NCBI RefSeq assembly: GCF_017301735.1
Contig: NZ_CP071090.1
Coordinates: 10,957,001-11,021,000, forward strand
Direction: 5' to 3'
DNA length: 64,000 nucleotides
Origin: Pyxidicoccus parkwaysis
GTDB lineage: Bacteria > Myxococcota > Myxococcia > Myxococcales > Myxococcaceae
Part shown: piece by piece, positions 41,559 through 50,793 of the stretch
Numbering within the stretch: the stretch's first letter is position 1
Layout of the letters: the number at the start of each line of letters is the position of its first letter
Made by a program: the position numbers and the translations under genes
Notes under the pieces: model-generated
Database searches by the model: none
What the model was told of the DNA's origin: nothing
Seen by the model: only the letters and a program-made list of their open reading frames with translations

Positions 41559-42533
41559 ATGCCTCTGCATCATCGTTTGCGAGACGGCCTGCGCGAGTAT
41601 GTCATTCTCGAATTGCAGGATTTGATTCCCGAAGACCACGAGCCCGTGACGGTGGGGTGGGGCTGGACGCTGGAGCACCGGCTGCTCCAGCTCGCGAGAG
41701 ATGACTCCAACCTTCGCACTCTGCGCTCGCTCGTCTACGCGCACGGCCACGCGTCCTCGCGTCCCCTCACGTCGCTGCGGAGCGCGGAGGACGTCGCGCG
41801 GCAGGCCGCCTCGCTGTTCTCCTTCGGCCTGCTCCGGCTCGCGCGGGCGCCGCTGCCCCAGCACACCGTGGCGCCGCCCTTCGCGGAGACGCCCGAGGTG
41901 GCTCCTCCTGTCGAGGATGCGGAGCCGCTGTGGCTGCGCCTGCAGGTCGTGGACGACGTCACCGACGCGCCCATCTCCGGCATCCAGTTGCGCATCCAGT
42001 TCTCCGACGCGTCCGAGCAGCAGACCACCACCGACTCGGAGGGCCGCGTCGACCTGAAGGACGTCCCCGCGGGCGCGGCAGACGTGCTGTCCGTGCTCGA
42101 CGGCGCCACGCTGGACAACACGCTGGCCCTGGTGCGCACGGGTGGCCCCTGGTCCCAACAGAAGCCCGCGAAGGCGGGCGCCAAGGGCAAGGCGTCCTCG
42201 ACGAAGCGGGTCCTCGCGCGCATCGCCGAGCACCAGGTCCGCGACGGCGAGACGCTGGAGAGCGTGGCGGAGATGTATGGCCTCACGGTGGAGGCGCTCG
42301 CGAAGTTCAACTGGGGGACGGCGGACCCGGCTGAAATCCAGCGCTACCTCCTCCTCGAGGTGGGCTGCGTGCAAAAGGACAGACGGGGCCGGTATGTGTT
42401 CTCCAGCGAGGACGTGCCCGGCATCCTCCGCATCCCCCGGCCCGTGGCGGTGTCTCGCATGGCGGTGGAGCAGAGCCACATCCTGCGGGTGAAGAAGGTC
42501 CCCGAGCCCCGCCCCTACCTGTTCTCGCTGTAG
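41559..42533 (+). CDS. LysM-like domain protein with Ig-like/CarboxypepD module
   Basis: The 324-residue protein has no signal peptide. The N-terminal 100 residues are helical and unassigned (MPLHHRLRDGLREYVILELQ). Residues about 130-180 look like a carboxypeptidase-regulatory beta-sandwich (VVDDVTDAPISGIQLRIQFS, DSEGRVDLKDVPAG). Residues about 224-255 form a LysM-like repeat (EHQVRDGETLESVAEMYGLT, VEALAKFNWGT). LysM plus this type of spacer is common in proteins next to contractile injection or type VI effector genes, where it may link an effector to its carrier. No VgrG or PAAR gene is present in the window, so that link is open. Confidence 0.72.
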   Translation: MPLHHRLRDGLREYVILELQDLIPEDHEPVTVGWGWTLEHRLLQLARDDSNLRTLRSLVYAHGHASSRPLTSLRSAEDVARQAASLFSFGLLRLARAPLPQHTVAPPFAETPEVAPPVEDAEPLWLRLQVVDDVTDAPISGIQLRIQFSDASEQQTTTDSEGRVDLKDVPAGAADVLSVLDGATLDNTLALVRTGGPWSQQKPAKAGAKGKASSTKRVLARIAEHQVRDGETLESVAEMYGLTVEALAKFNWGTADPAEIQRYLLLEVGCVQKDRRGRYVFSSEDVPGILRIPRPVAVSRMAVEQSHILRVKKVPEPRPYLFSL

Positions 42534-42559
42534 CGCCGCGCGCGGGGCTGATTCTCGGC

Positions 42560-43045
42560 GTGGATTTCCGGGCTCGGTGCTCTAGAGTCCTCCACTCCGG
42601 TACGCGCGCATGTCACCCCCGCAAGTGGAGATATCTCATCGCCCTCCTCGTGCTGGGCTCGTGCCTGGGGTGCTTCGGCCTCGTGTGGCTTTTCGATGCC
42701 TTCGAGGACATCGACCTGCTCGGCACCGAGAAGGACGAGCGGGACTTCTCCATCGCGGAGCAGCGGAAGCTCTTCGACACCTTCTTCCCGGTGCCCGTGC
42801 CCCCGAGCGCCTCCGACGTGCGCATCCACTACCAGGGCTTCCAGGAGTGGAACCTGGACATCTCCTTCACGCTGCCCCCGGGTGACTACGAGGCCTTCGT
42901 CGCCCAGCTCGCCCCCAAGCCCGACGAGCCCGGGGCCTACCTGGGACGCATCCAACTGGGAGACGGCGGCTTCCTCGCGAATGCCTCCACCATCACCGTG
43001 GACCCCGAGACCCGGCGCGTGAAGCTCACCGCTTTCACGTGGTGA
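42560..43045 (+). CDS. Single-pass membrane protein after the LysM gene
   Basis: The 161-residue product starts at a GTG 26 bases after the LysM stop. One transmembrane helix lies near residues 23-45 (KWRYLIALLVLGSCLGCFGL), followed by an exposed domain of about 115 residues (YQGFQEWNLDISFTLPPGDY, STITVDPETRRVKL). There is no recognised family. The close spacing suggests an operon with the LysM gene. A membrane-anchored periplasmic domain beside a putative wall effector would fit an immunity protein, but there is no direct evidence. Its last 11 bases overlap the convergent NmrA-like gene. Confidence 0.65.
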   Translation: MDFRARCSRVLHSGTRACHPRKWRYLIALLVLGSCLGCFGLVWLFDAFEDIDLLGTEKDERDFSIAEQRKLFDTFFPVPVPPSASDVRIHYQGFQEWNLDISFTLPPGDYEAFVAQLAPKPDEPGAYLGRIQLGDGGFLANASTITVDPETRRVKLTAFTW

Positions 43046-43706
43046 CGGGAGGCTTCACGCCCGTCGCGTCCACCTCGGCCCAGAGGCTGCGTCCCTCCAG
43101 GACGGCGTTGAGCGGAGCCCGCCGCTCGGAGACGCGCAGCAGCACGGCGGCGAGCTGCTCCAGGTGGATGATGCGCAGGCTGCTCAGCAGAGGCAGCTTG
43201 GAGAGGGCGCGGAGGACGGCCGGCGGATGGTGGTACTCGCCCTCGAAGGCCGGGGGGCGAAGAATCGTCCAGGGGATGCCGCTCTCTCGCACCAGCCGCT
43301 CGGCCTCCGCCTTGGCCTTGAGGTACGCGCCCACTGGCCGGCCCGCGCCCGTGGAGCTGAGCAGCACGAAGTGGTCCACGCCCGCGCGCTTCGCCGCCTC
43401 CACGAGCTGCCGCGTGGTGCCGATGTCGCTCGTCTCGTAGGTGTCGCCCGTGTCGAAGCGCTTGCGCATGGTTCCGATGAGCTGGAGCACCGTGGTGTAG
43501 CCGGCCATCATCTCGATGAGCGTCTTCCCGTCGGACAGCTCCACCACCGCCTTGCGTGGCCAATCCTTCACCACGTCGCTGTCGGCGCTCTTGGGCCGCA
43601 CGTGCGCAATCACCGGTACGTTGCGCGCGAGCGCCTGGCGCATCAGCGTGCGGCCGGTGGCACCGGTGGCTCCAGCGACGAACAGGTGGCGGGACGGCGT
43701 TTCCAT
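43035..43706 (-). CDS. NAD(P)-binding protein, NmrA/atypical SDR type
   Basis: The 223-residue protein starts with a Rossmann nucleotide-binding motif (LFVAGATGATGRTLMRQAL). It continues with HFVLLSSTGAGRPVGAYLKA, which carries the YxxxK-like Tyr and Lys, and RLVRESGIPWTILRPPAFEG, hallmarks of atypical short-chain dehydrogenases. GGAGG lies five bases before the ATG. Such proteins bind NAD(P) and act either as reductases or as redox-sensing regulators. The gene stands alone between a convergent and a co-directional neighbour. The substrate is unknown. Confidence 0.85.
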   Translation of the reverse strand: METPSRHLFVAGATGATGRTLMRQALARNVPVIAHVRPKSADSDVVKDWPRKAVVELSDGKTLIEMMAGYTTVLQLIGTMRKRFDTGDTYETSDIGTTRQLVEAAKRAGVDHFVLLSSTGAGRPVGAYLKAKAEAERLVRESGIPWTILRPPAFEGEYHHPPAVLRALSKLPLLSSLRIIHLEQLAAVLLRVSERRAPLNAVLEGRSLWAEVDATGVKPPVTT

Positions 43707-43829
43707 GGGACCTCCGGAAGGGTTGGAGCGCGGGCAGCCTGGACGGACGCCCGCGATTCTCCACCGGATGGCCGCTTCGAGGCCCGAGGAATCGGCTCCA
43801 GAGCGAGTCGGGTGTGCGAAGGCCGGCTT

Positions 43830-45047
43830 CTAGCGTGCCGCCCGCTCGGCGCGGACTTCCTTCGCGTGCGTGAGGTCCTCCAGGAAGAAGGCCTCCATGG
43901 CGCGCGCGGCCTCGTCGTCCTGGAGCACCAGCGAGCCCTCCTCCAGCAGGTTGAAGGAGAGCGGGTCGTAGTTGATGGAGCCCACCAGCACCAGCTGGTC
44001 ATCCACCAGCATCGTCTTCGCGTGCATCATCGACGGCTGGTACTCCCAGATGCGCACGCCCGCCTCCAGCAACTCGTCATACGCCGCGCGCTGCGCCACG
44101 GTGATGACCTTCTGGTCGTTGTAGTCCCCGGGCGCCAGCACCCGCACGTCCACGCCCGCGCGGGCCCGCTCAATCAGTTGCTTCGACAGCGCGTCGTTGG
44201 GCGTGAAGTACGCCTGCGCAATCCACAGGCGCTTCTGCGCCGCGCGCACCATGAGCTGTGTCAGGCGCTCGGCGCGCGTCACCTCGGGGTTCGCCGTGCT
44301 GCCCACGAAGGCGGCCCAGCCTTCGCCCGCGCCGTCCAGGCCGGGCACCGGCTCCGCGAGGGTGGGAAAGTCGCTGGCGGGCAGCAGGTCTCCGCTGGCC
44401 TCCTGCCAGTTCTCCGCGAAGGCCTGCTGCATCTGCGCCACCACCGGGCCCTGCACCCACGCGTTGGTGTCGCGCCACTCGTTCTCACGCAGCCCGTGGC
44501 CCAGCCACTCATCCTGGATGGCGAGGCCGCCCGTCACCGCCACCCGCCCGTCGATGATGACCAGCTTGCGGTGGTTGCGCGCCAGATTTTCATCCGCGGG
44601 CAGCGGGCGGAACAGGTGCGCGCGGCAGCCGGCCGCCTCCAGCCGGGGTTTGATTTGCGCCTCGAAGTTGGGGCTGCCCAGCGGGTCCACCAGCACGCGG
44701 CAGGTGACGCCGTCGCGCGCCCGCGCGGTGAGCACGTCCAGCAGCCGGTCCGACGCGCGGCCCGGCCTCCAGATGAACATGACGATGTTGACGGAGACAC
44801 GGGCCTGTTTCACTTCCTCGGCCAGCGTGTCGAAGACGGCGCCGTTGTTCACCCAGCGGATGTGATTGCCCGGCACCATCCGCTCGCCGACAGTTTGATA
44901 CAGCGCCACGGCGAAGTCCTCGCCGTGCGAGCCCACCTCGCCCTTGAGCTGGAACGGGCGGGACTTCTCCTTGGTGCAGCCCGCGGCGCACCCCGTCAAA
45001 ACCGCCGCCGCCATCGCCACCGCCAGCCATCGACGCATCCGCCGCAT
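43830..45047 (-). CDS. Phospholipase D / cardiolipin synthase-like lipoprotein
   Basis: The 405-residue protein has a lipoprotein signal (AVLTGC, Cys20) and two HKD motifs: HRKLVIIDGRVAVTGG and HAKTMLVDDQLVLVGSINYD. These form the paired active site of the phospholipase D superfamily. The layout is like ClsA/ClsB cardiolipin synthases, but the lipobox replaces the usual N-terminal membrane helices, so the enzyme would face the periplasm or sit in the outer membrane. It may remodel phospholipids or cleave those of prey. It is divergent from the DUF2378 gene across about 130 bases. Confidence 0.88.
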   Translation of the reverse strand: MRRMRRWLAVAMAAAVLTGCAAGCTKEKSRPFQLKGEVGSHGEDFAVALYQTVGERMVPGNHIRWVNNGAVFDTLAEEVKQARVSVNIVMFIWRPGRASDRLLDVLTARARDGVTCRVLVDPLGSPNFEAQIKPRLEAAGCRAHLFRPLPADENLARNHRKLVIIDGRVAVTGGLAIQDEWLGHGLRENEWRDTNAWVQGPVVAQMQQAFAENWQEASGDLLPASDFPTLAEPVPGLDGAGEGWAAFVGSTANPEVTRAERLTQLMVRAAQKRLWIAQAYFTPNDALSKQLIERARAGVDVRVLAPGDYNDQKVITVAQRAAYDELLEAGVRIWEYQPSMMHAKTMLVDDQLVLVGSINYDPLSFNLLEEGSLVLQDDEAARAMEAFFLEDLTHAKEVRAERAAR

Positions 45048-45181
45048 GCCCCCCAGGCCTTCTCAATGAGCACCCTGGCCGGGCGCGTCAGCCTGTGGGA
45101 CAGCGAATCTGTCGGCCGCTGAGCAGCTCGCGGCTACCTGTCGGATTGAGTCGCCGGGCGAGCGGGCTAGCATGCGCCCGC

Positions 45182-45724
45182 TTGCAAACTCAAGAACCCC
45201 TCGTGTTCCAACAGAGCTTCGAAGGCCTCATCCGCGCGCTCGGGGAGCAGCTCGACGAGCGTTGCGCCGGACGCCTTCAGCAGGTGGGCATCAACGCGAA
45301 GGGCTCGCTCGCGCCGGCCTACCCGCTGGACGTGTGGGTGGGCGCGCTCCGGGTGGCGGCGGAGACGCTGGCCCCCCAGGTCCCCCTGGAAGAGGGCGCC
45401 ATCGTCGTGGGCCGCCGCTTCGTGCAGGGCTTTGGCTCCACGCTCATCGGCAACGCGCTGCTGGCCACGGTGCGGCTCCTGGGGCCGGAGCGGATGCTGG
45501 CCCGGATGACGCGCAACCTCCGTACGGGCACCAACTACCTGGAGGCCCACATCCAGCAGCTCGGGCCCACCCGGTACTCACTCACCTGCCGGCCCGTGGT
45601 GGTGGCGGGCTTCTACGTGGGCCTGTTTCACGCGGGCCTGGAGGCCAGCGGCGCCCGGCAGCCCTCCGTGCAGATTGTCCGGCACGAGGGGGAGGAAGCT
45701 GTCTACGACATCGCCTGGAACTGA
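45182..45724 (+). CDS. DUF2378 (TIGR02265) family protein
   Basis: The 180-residue protein is typical of this family, which is expanded in myxobacteria: VFQQSFEGLIRALGEQLDER, AYPLDVWVGALRVAAETLAP, RRFVQGFGSTLIGNALLATV, then AVYDIAWN at the end. The start is uncertain; TTG 45182 gives a typical length and GTG 45203 is the alternative. The function is unknown. A hairpin follows 12 bases after the stop and separates it from the kinase gene. The family has no known catalytic motif. Confidence 0.8.
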   Translation: MQTQEPLVFQQSFEGLIRALGEQLDERCAGRLQQVGINAKGSLAPAYPLDVWVGALRVAAETLAPQVPLEEGAIVVGRRFVQGFGSTLIGNALLATVRLLGPERMLARMTRNLRTGTNYLEAHIQQLGPTRYSLTCRPVVVAGFYVGLFHAGLEASGARQPSVQIVRHEGEEAVYDIAWN

Positions 45725-45736
45725 GCAGGGCGTGAC

Positions 45737-45762
45737 ACAACCCGCGAAGTTTCCCGGGTTGT
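45737..45762 (+). terminator. Hairpin between DUF2378 and kinase genes
   Basis: ACAACCCG at 45737-45744 pairs perfectly with CGGGTTGT at 45755-45762 around ten bases. It begins 12 bases after the DUF2378 stop and ends seven bases before the kinase ATG. It may be a terminator or act on translation of the kinase gene. Confidence 0.5.
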
Positions 45763-45769
45763 CTGTATC

Positions 45770-48700
45770 ATGCGGGGCGGGCGGCCCCCCATGCGTCAAC
45801 TCCCTCTCGAAGAACCCCAGCTCCGGCCGGAGGACACGGCCCGTCGTCTCATGGACGGCGAGGTGGTGGGTGGGCGCTACCGCATCGTCGACTTCCTGGG
45901 TCGGGGCGGCGCGGGCACGGTGTGGCGCGCGCAAGACCTGCTCTCCGGCCCCGTTGCACTGAAGTTGCTTCACGGGACGCTGGAGGACCTGACCCGGTTG
46001 CCAGAGGGCCCGGGCACGCCGTCCTCCGCGGTGCGGCATGAGCTGGCGCTGTCGCTGGCGCACGAGTTCCAGACGCTCGCGTCGGTGCGCCACCCGCATG
46101 TCATCAGCGTGCTCGACTACGGCTTCGACGCCCGGCGCCGGCCGTACCTGGCCATGGACCTGCTGGAGGACGCGAAGCCCCTGGTGCAGGCCGGCGCGGG
46201 CCAGCCGCTGGCCGCGCAGGTGGACCTGCTCGTGCAGACGCTGACGGCGCTCGCGTACCTGCACCGACGCGGCATCATCCACCGGGACTTGAAGCCCGCC
46301 AACGTGCTGGTGGCCCACGGGCAGGTGAAGGTGCTGGACTTCGGGCTCGCGGTGGGGCGCGAGCACGTGCACCGCGCACCGCCCGCGGGGACGCCGGGCT
46401 ACCTCGCGCCGGAGCTCTTCGAGGACCAGCCGCCCTCGGAGGTGACGGACCTCTTCAGCGTGGGCGCCATGGCGTGCCAGATGATGTTCGGCCGGCTGCC
46501 GCACGCGGGCCGGGTGGACGCGCCGCCGGGCTTTCCTCCCGCCCTGAAGGCGCTGCTGGAGCGGCTGGTGTCGCCGGACGCGAAGCGGCGGCCGCGCGCC
46601 GCGGACGAGGTGATTGCCGCGCTCTGTGCCGCCACCGGCCTGGCGGCGCCGCAGGAGTCTCCCGCCGCGCGCGAGAGCTTCCTCCAGGCCGCGCGCTACG
46701 TGGGCCGCGCGCGTGAGCAGGTGCGGCTGGCCGGCGTGCTGGACGAGGCGCGCAAGGGGCACGGCGCCGCGTGGCTCGTGGGCGGCGAGAGCGGCGTGGG
46801 CAAGTCGCGGCTGCTGGAGGAGTTGCGCGCGCTCGCGCTGGTGCGGGGCGTGGTGGTGCTGCGTGGGCAGGCGGTGGCGGACGGCAGCGGCCCGTACCAG
46901 GAATGGCGCCCGGTGCTGCGCTGGCTGTCCATCCTCACCACGCTGGAGGAGCGCGAGGCCAGCGTCCTCAAGCCGCTGGTGCCTGATTTGGAGACGCTGC
47001 TGGGCCACCCCGTGCCGGACCCCGCGGAGCTGGGCGCGGAGATGGCGCAGGCGCGGCTGATGCAGGTGGTGGAGGACGTCTTCGCCCGGCTGCCCCAGCC
47101 CACCGTCGTCATCCTGGAAGACCTGCAGTGGGCGCGCAGTGAGTCGCTGCTGCTGCTGGCCCGGCTCGCCGCGCTGGCGAAGTCGCAGCGGCTGCTGCTG
47201 CTGGGCAGCTTCCGCGACGACGAGGCGCCACGGCTTCCGTCGCAGCTTCCGGGCATGGAGGTGCTGCGGCTGCCCCGGCTGGACGCGCTGGAAATCGCCG
47301 TGCTGAGCCAGTCGATGATTGGCGCGCAGGGCGCCCGGCCGCACCTGGTGGACTGGCTGCGCCGCGAGACGGAGGGCAACCCCTTCTTCCTCGTGGAGGT
47401 GGTGCGCGCGCTGGCGGAGGAGGCGGGTGGGCTGGACAGGCTGGGCGACATGGCGCTGCCCGAGCGCGTCTTCGCGGGCGGCGTGCGCCTGTTGGTGCGG
47501 CGCCGGCTGGACAAGGTGCCGGAGGTGCACCGCGAGCTGCTCAAGCTGGCCGCGATTCAGGGCCGCCACGTGGACGTCGCGCTGCTCCAGCGCGCGGCGC
47601 CCGGCGTGGACGTGGAGCGCTGGCTGAACGACTGCGCGTCGGCGGCGGTGCTGGACGTGGCGGACGGCCGCTGGCGCTTCGCGCACGACAAGCTGCGCGA
47701 GGGCGTGCTGGAGGAGCTGTCTTCCGAGGAGCGGCCCGGGCTGCACCGCCGCGTGGCGGTGGCGCTGGAAGCGGCGCATGGGATTGGCTCGGAGTGGACG
47801 GCGGCGCTCTGTCACCACTGGGGCGCGGCGGGAGACCGGGTGCGCGAGGCGGCCTATGCGCGGCGCGCCGGCGAGGACGCGCTGCGGGTGGGTGCGTGTC
47901 GCGAGGCGGTGCCCTTCCTGCTGCGCGCGCTGGAGCGCGAGTCCGAGCGGGGCGGTGACGCCGTCAGCCTGGGCAACCTGGAGGCGCTGCTCGCGGAGGC
48001 GCGCTTCCAGTTGGGAGAGCTGGCGGAGTTCCGCACCTGGGCGGAGCGGGCGCTGCGGCACTTCGGCTGGCCGGTGCCGTCCAGTCGCGCGGGCTGGGTG
48101 CTGGGCACGCTGGGGCAGGTGGTGCTGAGGCTGGCGCAGAGCTCTCGGCCGGACGCGTACGACGCGGAGACGGAGGAGAAGCGCCGGGTGCGCCTGGTGG
48201 CGGGCCGGCTGCTGATGCGGCTCACCGATGCGTTCATCTACGCGCAGGAGGCGCTGCCGGTGCTCTGGTCCGGCCTGCGCATGCTGAACCTGTGCGAGCC
48301 GGCGGGTGCGTCCTCGGAGCTGGCGCGCGGCTATACCAACATGGCGGTGGTGGTGGGCACGGTGCCCATCCACCCGGTGGCGGAGGCGTGGACGGGGCGC
48401 GCCCGGGACGTGGCCGAGCGCGTGGGCAGTCCCTCGGACCTGGCCTACGTGCTGGTCCGCAACGCCGTGTACGCCGCGTACGTGGCGCGCTGGGCGGACG
48501 TGCGGGAGTGGGTGGAGCGGGCCATCGGTATCGTCGATTCGACGGGAGACCTGCGGCTGGCGGAGGAGTGCCGCTCGTTCCTGACGGTGACGTACCTCTA
48601 CCAGGGGAAGTTCTCCCTGGGGCTGCCGCTGATGGCGTGGGTGGAGGGCTCGGCGCGGCGGCGCGACGCCGCGCAGACGCAGCACTGGGCGCTGCACTAC

Positions 48701-49336
48701 CAGGCGCACATCCACCTGCGGCTGGGGGACTTCACGAAGGCTCGTTCCGCGCTGGAGCAGACGCTGGCGTGGACGGAGGCGCACGGCGGCCAGACGGACC
48801 GCATCATCGTGGAGGGCACGCTGGCGCTGCTGCGGCTGCGCGAGGGCAATCCCATCGGTGCTCGCGAGGCGGCGGAGAAGGCCCTGGCGAAGCTGTCGGC
48901 CGGCAAGCCGGTGGCGCACTTCGTCTACTTCGGCGTCATGTCCGTGGCGGAGGTGCTGCTCGCGCTGTGGGAGACGGAAATAGGCCTGGACGGCACGCTG
49001 GCGGAGCGCGCGAGGGCGGCGCGCAAGGCGGTGGATGCCTTCGCGAAGGTGTTTGCCTTTGGCAAGCCGGCGGCGCTGCTGTGGCGCGGATGCGAGGCCT
49101 GGGCGGAGGGAGATGCGGCGCGCGCGTACGAGCAGTGGCGCAAGTGCGTGCGCATGGCGGAGCAGCTGGGCACGGCCTATGAAGAGGGGCGGGCCCGGCT
49201 CGAGCTGGCGCGCCACCTGCCGCCGGATGACCCCGCGCGGCGGATGCACGCACAGCGCGCGGCGGAGTTGTTCACGGAGCTGGGCACGCGGGAGGAGCTG
49301 GCGTGGACGCGGGCGGAGTCGCTGCGGCGGGTATGA
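45770..49336 (+). CDS. Ser/Thr protein kinase fused to AAA ATPase and TPR-like tail
   Basis: The 1,188-residue protein has an N-terminal kinase domain (about 36-290): GRGGAGTVW glycine loop, Lys65 in PVALKLL, HRDLKPANVL with Asp173, DFGLA, and GTPGYLAPE. Next comes an AAA_16-type ATPase with P-loop GGESGVGKS (Lys345) and the Walker B-like strand PTVVILEDLQWARSES. The last 600 residues are helical TPR-like repeats (RYTNM-type units, ALEQTLAWTEAHGG). This architecture is common in myxobacterial signalling. An ATG seven codons downstream (45791) is an alternative start. The methyltransferase gene is coupled at the end by ATGA. Confidence 0.9.
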   Translation: MRGGRPPMRQLPLEEPQLRPEDTARRLMDGEVVGGRYRIVDFLGRGGAGTVWRAQDLLSGPVALKLLHGTLEDLTRLPEGPGTPSSAVRHELALSLAHEFQTLASVRHPHVISVLDYGFDARRRPYLAMDLLEDAKPLVQAGAGQPLAAQVDLLVQTLTALAYLHRRGIIHRDLKPANVLVAHGQVKVLDFGLAVGREHVHRAPPAGTPGYLAPELFEDQPPSEVTDLFSVGAMACQMMFGRLPHAGRVDAPPGFPPALKALLERLVSPDAKRRPRAADEVIAALCAATGLAAPQESPAARESFLQAARYVGRAREQVRLAGVLDEARKGHGAAWLVGGESGVGKSRLLEELRALALVRGVVVLRGQAVADGSGPYQEWRPVLRWLSILTTLEEREASVLKPLVPDLETLLGHPVPDPAELGAEMAQARLMQVVEDVFARLPQPTVVILEDLQWARSESLLLLARLAALAKSQRLLLLGSFRDDEAPRLPSQLPGMEVLRLPRLDALEIAVLSQSMIGAQGARPHLVDWLRRETEGNPFFLVEVVRALAEEAGGLDRLGDMALPERVFAGGVRLLVRRRLDKVPEVHRELLKLAAIQGRHVDVALLQRAAPGVDVERWLNDCASAAVLDVADGRWRFAHDKLREGVLEELSSEERPGLHRRVAVALEAAHGIGSEWTAALCHHWGAAGDRVREAAYARRAGEDALRVGACREAVPFLLRALERESERGGDAVSLGNLEALLAEARFQLGELAEFRTWAERALRHFGWPVPSSRAGWVLGTLGQVVLRLAQSSRPDAYDAETEEKRRVRLVAGRLLMRLTDAFIYAQEALPVLWSGLRMLNLCEPAGASSELARGYTNMAVVVGTVPIHPVAEAWTGRARDVAERVGSPSDLAYVLVRNAVYAAYVARWADVREWVERAIGIVDSTGDLRLAEECRSFLTVTYLYQGKFSLGLPLMAWVEGSARRRDAAQTQHWALHYQAHIHLRLGDFTKARSALEQTLAWTEAHGGQTDRIIVEGTLALLRLREGNPIGAREAAEKALAKLSAGKPVAHFVYFGVMSVAEVLLALWETEIGLDGTLAERARAARKAVDAFAKVFAFGKPAALLWRGCEAWAEGDAARAYEQWRKCVRMAEQLGTAYEEGRARLELARHLPPDDPARRMHAQRAAELFTELGTREELAWTRAESLRRV

Positions 49337-50211
49337 CGGGGCCGTTCATCCGGGACGTGGAGCGGCTGACGTGTCCGGCCTGTGGTGGGGCGCTGGTGTT
49401 CCACGGGCAGGAGCGGGACGGGCGCGTCTTCTACGGCTGGCTGCGCTGCGGCGGCTGCGGCGAGGCGTGGTCCGTGCAGCGCGGCATGGCGCGGCTTTAC
49501 CGCGAGGACGCGGTGCGCGGCACCGACAGGCTGATGCGCGTCATCTACGACGGGCTGCCCGTGCTGCATGACCCGCTGACGGCGGTGCTGACGCCGCTGC
49601 TCCAGTCCGTCACCGAGTCGCGGATGCGCGAGCGGTACATCCGGCGTCTGGAATTGGGGGCGCTGCGGCCGCGCGAGGACGGGCAGCCGGTGCGGGTGCT
49701 GGAGGTGGGCGTGGGCTCGGGGGCCAACCTGCCGCTCCTCCGCGAGGCCCTGCCGCGCGGGCTGGACGTGGAGGTGTGGGGCGTGGACCTGAGCGAGGGC
49801 ATGCTGAAGCACTGCCAGCGGCGGCTCGCGCGAGGCGGCTTCGAGGCCGTGCGGCTGATGATGGCGGACGCGCATGCGCTGCCATTCCCGGCGGGGATGT
49901 TCGACCGGGTGCTGCACGTGGGAGGGATTGGCGGGTACCGGGAGCCGGCGACGGCGCTGGCGGAGATGGCGCGTGTGGCGAAGCCTGGGACGCCGCTGGT
50001 GGTGGTGGACGAGCAACTGGACCCGGCCTTCAGGCCCTCGCTGCTCCAGCGCGCTGCGTTCCGGGCGATTACGTTCTACTCGAGAGACCCGCACTGTCCC
50101 CGGGAGCTGTTGCCCCCGGGAGCGGTGTCTGTGATTGAGGAGCAGGTGGCTCCGTTCTACTACTGTCTGTCCTTCCGGATGACGGAAGAGGCCGTGGCTA
50201 CCACGGGCTGA
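49333..50211 (+). CDS. SAM-dependent methyltransferase with N-terminal zinc ribbon
   Basis: The 292-residue protein starts at ATG 49333, which overlaps the kinase stop (ATGA). A zinc ribbon comes first (CPACGG at about 13-18 and CGGCG near residue 40). A class I methyltransferase domain follows: VRVLEVGVGSGANLPLLREA is motif I, VWGVDLSEGMLKHC is motif II, and MADAHALPFPAGMFDRVLHV leads to motif IV. It resembles UbiE-type enzymes. The target is unknown. Coupling to the kinase suggests the two act in one pathway. Confidence 0.85.
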   Translation: MTGPFIRDVERLTCPACGGALVFHGQERDGRVFYGWLRCGGCGEAWSVQRGMARLYREDAVRGTDRLMRVIYDGLPVLHDPLTAVLTPLLQSVTESRMRERYIRRLELGALRPREDGQPVRVLEVGVGSGANLPLLREALPRGLDVEVWGVDLSEGMLKHCQRRLARGGFEAVRLMMADAHALPFPAGMFDRVLHVGGIGGYREPATALAEMARVAKPGTPLVVVDEQLDPAFRPSLLQRAAFRAITFYSRDPHCPRELLPPGAVSVIEEQVAPFYYCLSFRMTEEAVATTG

Positions 50212-50225
50212 GCGAGACGCTCCGC

Positions 50226-50648
50226 TCACGTGGCGCGAGCGGTGGCGCGGCCACGCAGCAGGGCCGCGCCGAGGAAGACGCCGTAGACCGCGGCGCTCCC
50301 GTGGACGGACAGGGCGAAGGCGAGCGAGGCGCCGGCCTTGAGGACCGTCAGCGCATCCACCACGGGCATCACGACGGTGGCGAGCACGAAGACACCCGCC
50401 GCGAGCCGCTGCCGGGTGAGGACCAGTCCGACGATGGCCAGCCCGATGCCGAGGTCCCTCCCGGATTTGACGCTCAGCCAGGGGAGGGCCTCGGACCCGG
50501 AGAAGGGAATCCCGAAGCCATGTCCCGCGCTCACCGGGTCAATCATGGTGTTGATGCTGAGGAAGAACATGAAGGCCCCCAGCAGCAGGGTGAACAGGGC
50601 GGTGGGCGAAGTGAGCTTCCAGGACAAGTCGTTGCGAGTCGTTTCCAT
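50226..50648 (-). CDS. DUF4267 membrane protein
   Basis: The 140-residue protein has about four transmembrane helices (ALFTLLLGAFMFFLSINTMI, LGIGLAIVGLVLTRQ, AGVFVLATVVMPVVDALTVL, GSAAVYGVFLGAALL). The pattern AGHGFGIPF...GRDLGIGL is typical of DUF4267. GGAGG lies four bases before the ATG. It is divergent from an AraC-type regulator across 145 bases, a common pairing in which the regulator controls the membrane protein gene. The function of DUF4267 is unknown. Confidence 0.83.
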   Translation of the reverse strand: METTRNDLSWKLTSPTALFTLLLGAFMFFLSINTMIDPVSAGHGFGIPFSGSEALPWLSVKSGRDLGIGLAIVGLVLTRQRLAAGVFVLATVVMPVVDALTVLKAGASLAFALSVHGSAAVYGVFLGAALLRGRATARAT

Positions 50649-50793
50649 GGTGCCTCCGAGCGCGCTGTGGCGCGTTTGACGAGGCGTAATGTGCCCGCCG
50701 GGGCCTCCAGGTGCCATTCGCGGCCGGCTCAATGTTTTGCCCGAAGCGCTCAACGGCCGAGCGGGCCGGACGGGGTGTTGATAACTTGGGGGC

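Noticed and set aside
45578-49249. Minus-strand open frame of 1,223 codons opposite the kinase gene
   Set aside because: It mirrors the codon bias of the kinase-ATPase gene, whose kinase and P-loop motifs are unambiguous.
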